Source: Cheiracanthium punctorium
Taxonomy: Eukaryota > Arthropoda > Arachnida > Araneae > Cheiracanthiidae
Length of the DNA: 64,000 bases
Reading direction: 5' to 3'
Assembly: GCA_038373885.1 (NCBI GenBank)
Contig: JAWZYV010012343.1
Coordinates: forward strand, 62,001-126,000
In this document: piece after piece, positions 10,151 through 21,379 of the stretch
Layout: each line of letters begins with the position of its first letter
How positions within the stretch are numbered: the stretch's first letter is position 1
Program-made: the position numbers and the translations under genes
The notes under the pieces: model-generated
What the model saw: only the letters and a program-made list of their open reading frames with translations
The model's database searches: none
What the model was told of the DNA's origin: nothing

Positions 10151-11940
10151 AGCGTTATGTAGTACCGTTTTAAGTATACAAAGGTACGCTTTCAATCAGG
10201 AGCGTAGACAAATGGGTGGGTATCGGGATATATGCCCCTAACAAAATTTTCCCAATAGTAAGCATGAGCTTTCAGATTTTTACATTCTGAAGGAATTTCA
10301 TTAGTTTCTCGAATTTTGTTGTCTATCTCCGCCGTAGCATTCAATTTAACTGAAGAAAAATCGACATTTTCTCCTTAAATTCTAAGAGATACATTTGCAC
10401 TAAAGAAACAAACAAACAACTAGAAATGTTGAACTCTAGAGAGAATTTAAAGAAAATGAAAATAGAAACTGTTTGCATATTGGTTTGCTACGTTTTATTT
10501 TTACATATACGTGCACATATGCATGGGTTGCATGAGCGTAAATCAGACTTAATAAATTAAAATTTAAGCTGTTGTAATGACAGATTTTAACAATATCTAT
10601 CACTGACCTTTCAAAATGAGACTTAACAGAAAATACAGAGATAAAAAGCACGCCATTAAAGTGCACTTAAGAGCTCTGTACTATAAAGTAGAACTTTATA
10701 GAGCAGACTGCGTAACTCAGAAGAATTTACAACTATCCGTTAATTATTTCATTGAAAAGAAAGTTGTAATGGTAAAGAATTGAAAGTGTAGAACGTATAA
10801 ATTTAATATATAACTTTTTTGAATATACATAAAACTCTGCAGTCTCCACACGTTTTCGTATTATTGCTTCTGAATTTACATTAGAAGGGGGCATTTAAAA
10901 GATATATGCGCTCCAGTATATTACTTTAAGACCCACTACAATAAACAATATTTTACGAATTCTTATTCCGTAAAGTTGGCATTTTATAGGGATATAGATC
11001 TTGGCTATGGGATGATAGGAAAGTTTGGGGTTGTCTGTTTTGTTCAAAATTGAATCAATCCAGTCAACAAGAAAAATAATGCCGCAGTGATTTTAAAACA
11101 TCCCAACAGAATCTGCTTCATGGAACAGGGTAATTCTATAACTTATCCCTGCTACAAATAACCCTTTTCAATAGGCTACGTAGCAGTATAATATTGAGAA
11201 GCAATCAACACTTGTGTACTTAAATAGATAAATAAGCCGACCAGCTTTAAATTTCACACTAATGAAAAATAAAGAATCCATCTTACTTCGCCAAAATTCA
11301 CTTACCGCGGTGGAATTTTGAAAAGGAATAACCGCGCGAATAACCGCGCTAAACAAGGGATGGCTGTACTTATTTACACAAAGCGTGTGGATTACATTAA
11401 TAATCAATTTATCAGCAATATATAATAATAAATTTTTAAGCAAAAGTTCTCCTTTTTTCTAAACTTCGATCCCCAAGTTTTCTACATTTTTGTCACATTC
11501 ATAGCATATTTAGAGCCTCCAAACTGGAACAGGAATACATTTATAAATTTATTCGAAAATTGGGCATTTATGTTACTTATTATATTTTCAACTTTTCTGT
11601 GCTAGCTGGGTAAAAATCCGGAAACTAAAAATATTTCTGAAAAGTGTAACTTAAAAATTTTTTGGCTGCTTTGGCATGATCAGAACCCCTAAAGTAGAAC
11701 CGGAAGATATTTATTGACTATTCTAAAATTTCGAATTTACGGTTTCTTGTATATTCTTCCAACTTTTCCGCTCTGGCGGGAATCGGAGAGTCAACAATTC
11801 ATCGAAATGTGAAAATTTCCGTAGCTCTCGGCTAATTTTGCATACTTAGACCTCAAAATGGAAACAGTAGGTATTTATTGATTCATCTGAAATTTTGTGA
11901 GTAGGTGTCTTAGAAAACTTTTTCTCGCTGGCGGGAAAAG
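10150..11940. other. AT-rich intergenic DNA
   Basis: It holds a decayed hAT-like end near 10200 and otherwise nothing I can name. Open frames at 10436-10666 and 11168-11443 look like chance. Confidence 0.5.
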
Positions 11941-11941
11941 A

Positions 11942-12690
11942 AATTTGGCAAAAATATTTGTGACACTCTACTCTGATAAACAGCAAGACCATCAAAAGTA
12001 AATGCTGAAAAGGAATGTTGTACAAATAACCAATCCATCTTAGCAACCAAAGAAGGAAATAAGCTAAAAATTAAATTCGTATCTATACATTTTTGAAGAG
12101 CCTCTTATTTTCCGATTCCTCAACCACTCCTACATTAAGCAATGATGTTTTTGATCTAAACAATCTGACAGAAATTTGGCAAAAATGTTTGTTACACTCT
12201 ACTCTGATAAACAGCAAGGCCATCAAAAGAAAATACTGAGAAGGAATGTTCTACAAATAACCAATCCATCTTACTTAGCAACCAAAGAAGGAAATAAGCT
12301 AAAAATTACATTCGTATCTATACACTTTTGAGGAGCCTTTTATTTTTACATTCGTCAACCACTCCTGCATTGAGCAATAATGTTTTTGATCTAAAATTTC
12401 TAGAGAAGTCATATCCCATTTAAAATACCTCGTTGCAATGTATTTTATCTCTTTAAGCTAAGTTGAATGAACGAGGAATTTAAATTTTAATACATTTTTC
12501 CCCATTCCCTAAAGTATCATCATGGTTCATGACTCTTCAAAGCAAGATTGCTCTTACAGACGCTTGACGTTCGGTAATAACTTTTTCACATTCAGTTGAT
12601 GAACTCGCAGTGCTTTAAAGAAAGGGCGGTTTTTCTTTTTCTTTTAAAAAGAAAACGAGTGTCTATCCAGACAATGATTTAAATGTTAAT
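11942..12690 (+). repeat. Tandem 231-bp repeat with an inverted copy at 23.4 kb
   Basis: Two direct units (11942-12172 and 12173-about 12400) share CACTCTACTCTGATAAACAGC and AACCAATCCATCTTA. The second unit and the following ~290 bp (to about 12690) recur inverted at 23420-23930. Confidence 0.75.
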
Positions 12691-13244
12691 TTTAAAATGT
12701 CGCGCGAATGGAGACGATGCGTCAATTTCCTTGGAATTTTTTTTTCTTTTTTACCCCTTATTCTATCTTCTCAAAACTGCTCAAGAATGAAATTATTTTT
12801 ACATTTATAGTATTTTGAAGTTCGCTGTCTTTCTAGTCCACGTCTTAGCATAAAAATGACACTGCGCTTGGATGACTTTCCAGTGGTAATCATTACGCAA
12901 CGAGAAAACACAGCTTGGTGCAAAAGGTAATAAGCATCAAAAACACAACATATACGAGCACCATTACAAAAACTTCGAACAAATCGGCTATTTGAATGAT
13001 GGACGGTTTACAAAATTGCTAAACTTTTGTTTCCTATAATTGTGTGGCAAAAAAAATCTGATAGATGGACTTTGGAAAGAGGTTCCGAAATGCGTAATTA
13101 GCATGACTACTGTGCCAAGTATTTGGCAATGTGATTTTTTAACAGGATGGATCACCTTCACATGGATCAATGCCTGTGCGTTATTCTATCAATATTTCAC
13201 AGACGGTTGGATAGTAGGGCTAGGCCAAAAATGGATATTTTAGG

Positions 13245-13985
13245 TGTGGTTCATTCCACATCAAATCATCCAAAACTTTTCGGAAATGACACCCTCTGTC
13301 ACGGATTTTGAGGAAATTTGGTACATACGTACAATTTTTTTATGCTGATTACAAATGTATATACTTTTGTACATACTTTAAAAAGGTAATTATATATGGA
13401 TAAATGATCTTTAAGAAAATAGAACAATGCACCGATAATAAGGATGCGTGTACTTGTTCAGAATTTTATTTTTGAAAACTTTATCTATGAAATACCCATA
13501 AAACTTTTTCAATCAGATATTACAGCATACTCTTAACTACTTGTGTATAAAATTTGGTGAAAATTCTAAATGGAGCACTTCACGAAATCAGCTGTTGAAG
13601 TTATTCACTCTGTAAACCAAAAAAAAATGAGAAATAAACGGACTTTACAGTTACTTTAGAAAAGTTGTACAATATTGACCCTGCTTGGGTAAAATATGTG
13701 TATTTTTCTGATCAAAACAACACAAATTTGAAGTGTGTAGGACAAATTTTAAGAAAATTATGCCTATTTATGTGTGTATATAAGTGTCATTCAAGATGGC
13801 ATCCAACAGGGCATCACAAATGAAATTTGAAAGCTCGTAACGTTTGAATCCCTCAATTAATCTCAAAAAAATTGATATATTTGTAATCAGCATCAAAAGA
13901 TGTGCATATGTACCAAATTTCATCAAAATCTGTGACGGATGATGCCATAGCTTCGTTGATCGACATGGAATGACTCGTAAGCGAT
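13245..13985. repeat. Foldback repeat with ~120-bp inverted arms
   Basis: The left arm carries TTCATTCCACATCAAATCA, GTCACGGATTTTGAGGAAAT, TTGGTACATA and ATGCTGATTACAAATGTAT. The right arm has the same blocks inverted (13860-13980). The interior is AT-rich and non-coding. No clear duplication was seen. Confidence 0.7.
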
Positions 13986-14099
13986 TTCTAAAAGAAAAAA
14001 AAAAAAAAAAAAAGTTTTACTTGCCATCCTTAATTTGGGAAAAATAATATAATAAAAAAAAATGAAGAAAATCTGAAACCTTTTCACATTTTAAATACG

Positions 14100-15240
14100 C
14101 ACCAAGGTGCTATATATTAAAAGCGTATCATAATTTATGCGTCGTCCCTATTTTCTTCCTTATTCCATAAGGTTGGAAAGTGCATCATTGTTCATGAGTG
14201 GGCCGTATTTTTCTTGCTTGTTTCATAAAACTCATCTTTGGAATCGAAATCTATCTTAAAATCGCCTACTAAAACTATTTTACAATCTTCGCCAAGTATA
14301 TTACAACTATACTTCACCGTTTTAAATAGTGTTTCGAATGTGCATCCTAATCCATCAGTGTGCCGTGTTTGTCTTTCTTGGATTGATTTCTACTTTAACG
14401 TCCCAACTCTCGCCAAGGTGGCGATCATTAAAAATATAGAGTAACCATGACAATTTTTTGTATTTGTGTGGCAATCGTCATTTAGAATTAAAATTTCGAT
14501 TTGGAACAACCTGTAACTACAGCATTCCGTTACATTTTTATTTATGTTGGGTTGACAATGAATGTAGTTTTAATGATTAAGTGTATTCAAATTCCTTAAC
14601 TAGGGCGTTTATCACTAATTTGTTCACTTTAGTTTTCATGTAGTTGTTTAGGGAGCGTTGAAACTTGTGCATAACTCCTAGAGACCCATGACTTCTAAGC
14701 TCTCCAAAGGGCGGGGAATATTTAGGTTGGCGAAAGTAGGGGCGTTAAAATAGGAATCGCCTCTTTCTTGAACCATAAAGCACATCTTTGGGATCCAAAT
14801 CTATCTTAACCTACGCCTATTCATACTGTTTTAAAATCTACACCAGGCATATTTGAACTATAGGCATATTCCAAATATATCTCGTAGAACTTTTAAATAC
14901 TGTTTGGAATGAGCATCCTTATCCATGAGTGTATCGTGTTTTCCTTCTTTGTTCCTTAAAACACTTCTTCGGAATAGAAATCTACATTAAAATCGCCTAC
15001 CAAAACTGTTCAACAATTTTCGCCAGGCATAGTCAAACTACACTTCACCTTTATAAATACCATTTGGAAAGTGTATCATAATCTATGATGTGTACCGTAT
15101 TTGTTTTCACTATTCTATAAAACACTTCTTCGGAATTAAAATCTATATTTAATCGTCTACTAAAACTATTTTACAGTATTCGCCAGGCGTTTTCTAACTA
15201 TACTCAAAATATATTTATAATAAATTGTCGCATTTTGGCA
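14100..15240 (+). repeat. Degenerate tandem repeat, ~175-bp units
   Basis: About five diverged units carry a TTTGGAA-GTGCATCATAATCCATG-like block, an AAAACACTTCTTCGGAAT block and a TTCGCCAGGCAT block. A related start (CTATATATTAAAAGCG) and shorter units occur at 530-760. Confidence 0.65.
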
Positions 15241-15566
15241 CCCAGTTGAGCGATCCTTTATCAAAAATTGCAAACCTTGTGCGACTTTCAACATTTTATT
15301 AACGCCCCCCCCCCTCCACGTTATCTGGCAAATACATTTCAAAAGTGACTCGACGCGAAAATTGTACCAAAATCGTGCCTACACAAAAAGCAAGGTTGAA
15401 ATTAATAGCACTCTGGTGCTAAAAATAAATATTTATACCTTTAGGTCGCCCATGAGACCCTCAAAATTTGAAAAAAAAGGCTAAAAAAAATGATAAAATT
15501 AAAAATATGTATGTATTGAAATGCAAATATTAATTTTTTCTAGTACCATTCACGTCCTTCATTTTA

Positions 15567-15675
15567 CCCCAGTAGCACAATTAGTCCAAAAAACGTTTAA
15601 AACACGTTTTTTAACGTCAAGAAACGTGTTTCCAACGTAATTTAAACGTTTTTTGAACTAGTTGTGCTACTAGGG
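15567..15675. mobile_element. Palindromic MITE with TA duplication, inserted in foldback arm
   Basis: A 109-bp element is almost entirely palindromic: one end reads CCCCAGTAGCACAATTAGT and the other, inverted, CCCTAGTAGCACAACTAGT, both leading into CAAAAAACGTTTAAA. TA flanks both sides (15565-15566, 15676-15677). The opposite arm of the host foldback element lacks the insertion and reads straight through as CATTTTAATACTC, giving an empty site that proves the boundaries and the TA duplication. Confidence 0.9.
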
Positions 15676-16471
15676 TAATACTCTTTTCATATATCTTTGA
15701 GAATATTTATGTTCTTTTGCAGTTTTTAGGTCTCGCATGCGCCGTAAATTTTTGGAAAATTAACCAATATTCGACTTTTTTAGCTTTTTTTAGATGTTGC
15801 AGAGTTATATTTTTTTACGTAGTCCAGTTTCACACTTTACTGAATAAATGCGCACTCTGTAGCTTTTTTCTTGCTATGCAGTTTTAATTTATTGCATTAA
15901 CAACCCAGAACTCACCAAAAGCAGGTGGCTACACTTCAAGTTCCACCCTGCAATTCCCATCCACCAAGCCATGAAAAACAATTATTTACATATTGACAAT
16001 ATATTCACATTTAAAATTACTACATTATTTTAAACAAGGTTCTACCTTTGGATTCAGGTTTGAAGTTGGAATCGTGACTCAGTGTCGGCATTAATGATCG
16101 CGAGTATAAAGTTCTTCTCATGAATCCATCAGTTTTGTCTTCCCCGAGTTACCTTCTCTGTAGATTGCCTGACCAGTTTCGCAATCCTTTCAACAGCTTG
16201 AGTGTGACACAGGAATTTTAGGAATTCAAACTTTGGCAATGGGTTGGTTTCTAGAAATGGCGGAATATCCTAGTTTGTCACATTTTCTACCACTGGAGGA
16301 GTAAAAAGTGAACAGCGTTGACCAGTCGAGAACCCAGATTCAGGATCCTGGAGAAATACATCTGGGACAAGAGACACCTGAAAGAGGTACTGGTTTCAGA
16401 ATACCTGGAAAAATTTATCAATATTGGGCGGGGGGAGGGGGGGGTAATGTTGACGTGAGACAATTCGTCGA

Positions 16472-17163
16472 GATTGGCTGTGATGGTACAGCTGTAAATA
16501 TGGACCAGGGATGGCGCAATTCTAAAGATTGAAATGAAACTTCACTTGCCTGCTCCATTTCAATGAGGTTTCTTTTAGGCATATTTTTCAAGATTTAGAG
16601 GTCTAACTATAGTCCCTGCTAAGTTTTGGGGATTTATTGGAAAAGCCTTAACTAGCTGTGAAAAATTAACTGTTTTTAACTCTGAAAGAATTCAGTCGGA
16701 AGAAATCGAAGTTTCAGAGACTGACTTAAGTAACGACCAAAAGTGTTTATTGAATATTGTCAGACCAATACAGAAAGGAAAATGTGACCCTTCGCTGTCA
16801 GAAATACAGGACCTTACATCATTCACGTTGGTTAATGTGCGCTAACCGAAATCTGCGATATTTCCCAAACTGAACTTACCAATGATATGAAGATATTCGT
16901 AAATTATATCTTAAAAGTTATGCTCCATTATGGTTCGATAAAAAAAGAGACATTCTGTAAAACATGGACATGTAGTTTGTATAACTTTCAAAAAGTGTAC
17001 GAGACGTTTTCTTTATAATCTCCTAAAAATCGCGGATCCAGAGACTCAAAGACACGTCTACTTTGCTAACCCTGAGAGCTTGTTAGCCATGGCAGTAGGC
17101 GACAGGCCACAAAGAATGGGTAGAACCTTGTTTAAAAGGTTTTTAAAGTCATACAGTAATTGA
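16472..17163 (+). pseudogene. Broken transposon protein inside the foldback element
   Basis: Several adjacent plus-strand frames form one decayed protein. From left to right they read EIGCDGTAVN (near 16475), LHFNEVSFRHIFQDLEV (near 16551), an 88-codon open stretch at 16579-16842 with FIGKALTSCEKLTVFN and LSNDQKCLLNIV, then LTNDMKIFVNYILKV (about 16875-17019), then DPETQRHVYFANPESLLAMA (about 17000-17163). From memory, the order matches a protein seen repeatedly in arthropod assemblies with cores like IGCDGT, SGPIGKAL, STDQKYL, VYAPMWF and NAYFAHPENLLLAM. I do not know a formal name or activity for it. At least three frame changes and several stops make it non-functional. Its last codons run into the inner edge of the right arm, as expected if the gene filled the centre of the element. 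Confidence 0.6.
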
Positions 17164-17721
17164 AAATATATTGTCAATATGCACATAACTGTTTTAAATG
17201 GCTTGGTGGATGGAAATTGCAGGGTGAAACTCGAAGTGTAGCCACCTTCTTAGTTCTGGGTTGATAATGCAATAAATCCCAATTGCATAGCAAGCAAAAA
17301 GCTGTACAGTGCACATTAATCAGAAAAGCGTAAAAATTAAACTATAAAGCAGAAATACTGCAACATCTAATAAAAGCTAAAAAAGTCGAATTTTGGTTAA
17401 TTTTACAAAACTGTACCGGCTTTTACGCGACCTAAAAAGTGCAGAAGAATATAAATATTTTTAAAGATACATGAAAAGAGTATTAAAATGAGGCACGTGA
17501 ATGGCATTCGAACAAAAATGTATAATATTTGTTTTTTAGGATTTTTTTTTTTTATATATCACATTTCTTTTCAAACTTGGAAGTTCATGCGCGACCTAAA
17601 GATATAAATATTTATTTTTTTAATTATTTTACCGAAATTAAGTATGTCAAAGTACAACTTTTTTTCCCTATCAGAAATCGCTTATCTAAAATATTCATAT
17701 TTCGGCCTACCCTAATGGATG

Positions 17722-17978
17722 AATAGAGGTGGTCCAATTCAGTGGCCTCCCCGATCGCCGGATTGAACCTCCTTGATTTCTTTTTCAAGTGGGGCTACGT
17801 TCCAGATGTCGTTCACAGGACTCCATGTCCTAATGTACAGGAACTCAAGCAGAGAATCATGGCCGCTATTCACATTATAACACCTCGGATGTTTTGAAAT
17901 ACTTAGAATGCAATCGAATATCGTTTAGACGTTGTACGAGACATCAAAAGATCTCATATTGAAAGCTATTTATTCTAT
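17722..17978 (+). pseudogene. IS630/Tc1/mariner-superfamily transposase C-terminal remnant
   Basis: The plus strand encodes NRGGPIQWPPRSPD (17722-17763). After a one-base frame change it continues LNLLDFFFKWGYVPDVVHR and NVQELKQRIMAAIHIITPRMF to a stop at 17895-17897, then NAIEYRLDVVRDIKRSHIE further on. The PPRSPDLNLLDFF block, the TP-x-ELKQRI block and the closing RLDVV-HIE pattern are those of the catalytic end of many arthropod mariner-like transposases. The upstream catalytic residues are absent. It begins about 100 bp beyond the right arm of the foldback element, so the latter may have landed in an older transposon. Confidence 0.7.
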
Positions 17979-17999
17979 TATGTATGGATGCAATTAGTT

Positions 18000-19147
18000 A
18001 GCAATTACATTTTAATGCTACTGTGTTCTAAATGCTTCTATGTAATTTCATAAAGTGTCCAATAATTTGCTGGCATCTGTAATGTACTACAATTTTAAAT
18101 TTCATTGCATGCGCTTGAAGCCAAATAAAGTTATTTAAAAATAGCATTTTAAAAATATTGTACTTAAAATTTACTATTCATTTAAAATTACCTAACGCGA
18201 AAAAGAATTTTCACACTTCCAAGCAAGTCTTAAAAAACTTTCAACTCGCAATGTATTGTTTTATAACATTTGACTTAAAGTACCGACATCAGAAACAGCG
18301 TAGCATGAGAAAAACACCCAATTTCACTAAATATGTTATTTAGTTTTATTAACATAAAATCTAAATGCACCCACGAGTTCTTGGAGAAGGTATTCCTCGA
18401 TAAAATAAATCTTCTCCAAAGGGCTTCCTTCCAAACTGCCTCGATTTTTTATTCCCAAACTGACATTTAAACGAGAAAGGGGGGAAAATTAGGTCACGGT
18501 TGAAAGGCAGTGTTAAATGAATATTGGAGATGAATCTGCTGCCAAAACACTCTTTCCCCAAAAGATGTTATTTTAAAAGCTTTAGATACTTAGAAAACTT
18601 AAAGCTAGACTCTTTTCAACATCTTTAAGTATTAACAACTTTTAATATATTCAAAGCAAATTCGCATAACCATAAATAAATATACCAGAGCCATGTTAGT
18701 TTACGCGCCGAAAAGTAAAAGTTTCCACGGAGTTGCCCAGAATTAGGATTCATGTGTTTCAAAACCCCATTTTAATTATTTCTCCGAACTGGGCGAGTTT
18801 TATACTGTTAAAAATTATCCGTATTAGCGAAATAACTTGTTATTTGTGTTAAGAGATGATTGGGTTCATCTCGAGAGAGTGGGATGTGTTAACATATTTC
18901 TGGTTTTTCCCCAGAGAGGTTAGCTTGTAAAACTCCGATTGATTCTATTTTAAAAGTAATCACTACAATAAATCGAGTCAACTCTACGAAACTGAAGTTT
19001 GAAAACATTATAGAGTTTAGATAGTAAATTTTAAGAAACTTTACACAAATAGATCGGTTATTGGTTTGTAAGTTTAACGCCATGATGCAGTCCGTTCAAT
19101 TAGAATTAAACTAGCTTCAGATATCATTTAATTATTTCAAAAACTAA
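18000..19147. other. AT-rich intergenic DNA
   Basis: No element end, gene or regulatory signal was recognised. Confidence 0.45.
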
Positions 19148-19155
19148 GTATGTTG

Positions 19156-19356
19156 CAGTGGCGGATTATTGCAAGTTTGTCGGGGGGGGCTGTTAGTTTG
19201 TCGGGGGAGCGGTTAGTTTGTCGGTGGGGGCGGTTAGTTAGAAGATTGACATATACATTCATTTTATGGAAGTAAAATAGGATCTTTTACATTAATTTCT
19301 TTCTTCTCGGCGGAGGAGGGCGGTCGCCCCCTCCGCCCCCCTTTTATCCGCCCTTG
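19156..19356. mobile_element. hAT-like miniature element (CAGTGGCGGAT ends)
   Basis: The 201-bp element reads CAGTGGCGGAT at one end and ATCCGCCCTTG at the other. Its flanks are GTATGTTG and GTGTGTTG, an 8-bp duplication with one mismatch. The left part holds three copies of a GTTAGTTTGTCGG unit. Confidence 0.8.
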
Positions 19357-19559
19357 GTGTGTTGTTTGAAGACATTTATATTATTAATATCTAAGTAATG
19401 AGAAAATGTAAACATAATGCAGTATATTAAAACTGATCTATATAATTACAAGAAAGATAAATCATGTCAAACGCATCCATTAGAAAACACTTTCCAGCCA
19501 ACAACATCTTTGTGCCAAATCTGGCGATGCATTCTATTTGGCAAGATTTTAGTTTAGTG

Positions 19560-19770
19560 GTTAAGATAAAGCAATAGAAGGGCTATCTATCTAACTGGGG
19601 ATTCCTTAGACACAGGATCGTTTTAACTATTTCTGACGTATATTCACGTTACACCTATAGAAAATCGACCTTAACTCCAGCACGTTAGAGTGACCGTCAG
19701 GGATAGTCCGAAAGCTAGGGCCTTCACACTTTGGAGAGATTTTAGAGATAATCTTATAAAAAGCTGTATA
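19560..19770 (-). repeat. Decayed SINE family A copy
   Basis: Fragments such as CGTATATTCACGTTACACC, CTCCAGCACGTTAGAGTGAC and GGGCCTTCACACTT follow the family A order on the inverted strand but with many substitutions. Confidence 0.5.
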
Positions 19771-20254
19771 TCACTATTAATTTAATTTTGCGCGACCCTG
19801 AATTTTTTTTTTAATTTATTTCCATCTTTTAACTGGAAAAGAAGCATTTATAATCGTTTATATACTTACTGCATCGCGCTTGAAAAGGATGAATATTTGT
19901 ACACTGCCAGAGACCGTAACGTATTGAAATTATTTTGAGTGCTCCTGTTAGAGAACTAAAAGGCTACAGGCAGTATTTTCGATCGAGATCGTAATTTTGT
20001 GATCTTTAATAATATATATAAATTTTGTTTTTCCCAGCCAAATATATCTTCACTTTACAAATGCACTTTAAAGAATGACTGCCCATAGAGGGTTATGTGT
20101 TGGAAATTCTTTTGAGTGTCCCCTGTAAAAGAAAAATCCTTCATACAGCTTTTTCAAGTGAGTACATACTACTGTACAGTGTACATAGGAATAACATACT
20201 TAAATTTCGTAGTTGTCGATGGAACAGACGGACGGACTTTGTTGCTGAAATCTT

Positions 20255-20843
20255 AGGGTTCAGTTCCGATTAAAAATGCTTCACCCTTCTTTTGCAAATT
20301 CTCTCGATCGAAATCCGAAAATAATCCAGAAGGAAAATATTCAGGCAATTCCATGCCACGTAGCAGGAGGCTAATGGATTCAATAGCTGCTGAAAAGAGA
20401 GCCGAAAAATGGAATATCCATAATTTCTGACGTTTTGACAAATGGCGATGAACTCTTGGCTACAAAAGAATTTCGCCAAGAAAACAAGACGCAATCCCCC
20501 TCCCCCCTAGTATCCATTTCAGTTTGTCAAGGGAGCACAATGCCCTCATCCACGTAAGTTAAAACTCAATTTTTCATGGCTTTTCCCAAAAAGTTTGTAT
20601 ACTGAGGCACTTCAGTTTCTAGTTACACAAACTATATGAAAGGGGAAGCCTCACCATTGATTTTTATGCAATGGATCCAGACTATTAATTTTGGAAAATG
20701 TCTTCGCTTTTCACCGTTGAGCGCGTGCAAGGTTTATCCATCAAAATGTTTAACCGAGTATTGGCTTTCCTTTTTTACAGAAAATGAATCGATCTTCCGT
20801 AAATAACAAGCAAAATAGCCTTTAATCGGAGAATTACGGCTTC
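20255..20843 (+). repeat. LTR-like repeat, inverted relative of 34.5-34.96 kb
   Basis: The copy shares GACGTTTTGACAAATGGCGA, TGAACTCTTGGCTAC, CACTTCAGTTTCTAGTTACA and CGGAGAATTACGGCTTCT with the other one. It ends exactly where piggyBac-like MITE copy 2 begins. An apparent open frame on the minus strand (20253-20441) is not matched by an open frame in the other copy. Confidence 0.65.
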
Positions 20844-20847
20844 TTAA

Positions 20848-21370
20848 CCCTTTGAGGCGCAATCCAGAAAATTCGCAATCCTTTCCCAAAGCTGAAAAAA
20901 GGGCAGCCGTTGCCATCGCTCGACTGAACGACCAGCAAGAGGGCGGTCGATGGAAACGTTCATCGCGTGCCACAGATCTAGAGATCCTTTTTTGATAGTT
21001 GCGCAGCTAGCTGTGCCGCACAGCCGTCAAAAAAGGGTCTCTAGATCTGTGGCACGCGATGAACGTTTCCATCGTGCGCCCTCTTGTTGGTCGTTAAGCC
21101 GAGCGATGGCAATGGCTGCCCTTTACAGCATGGGGCCATCTATCCAGCTTCTCTCGCATCCTTCCCTTTTTCAGCAGATGTCAGTGCTGTTAAAAAGAAT
21201 CGTGACCTTTTTTCTTTACGGGAAATGACGTGCTAATACGTAAAGGATTCTCGTGGAGCTCTGTCACCCGCCACTATTTTTATAGAAATCACATCTATTC
21301 TTCGTGACTGGCAACAGTCAAAACGTTAAAGTTCGGTCTTCCCAGAGCGGGAACACTGCGCGTTAAAGGG
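20848..21370 (-). mobile_element. piggyBac-like foldback MITE, copy 2
   Basis: The 523-bp copy is inverted relative to copy 1 and flanked by TTAA at 20844-20847 and 21371-21374. It starts CCCTTTGAGGCGCAATCC and ends with the GGGAACACTGCGCGTTAAAG segment. The palindromic core about 20880-21125 is intact. Confidence 0.88.
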
Positions 21371-21379
21371 TTAAAATGC

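Larger units (their letters stand above)
15421..17620 (+). mobile_element. Foldback element with ~500-bp inverted arms and decayed coding core
   Basis: Two long inverted arms bound this segment: 15421-16046 on the left (about 515 bp once a 111-bp later insertion is removed) and 17119-17620 on the right. The arms run from an outer AAATATTTAT/TTTAGGTCGC motif to an inner GGTTCTACC/GGTAGAACC motif and agree along their length with scattered mismatches. The roughly 1.07-kb centre carries frameshifted coding sequence read on the plus strand. I see no clear target duplication at the outer ends, so the exact termini are uncertain by some tens of bases. The class is not one I can name with confidence. 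Confidence 0.75.
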
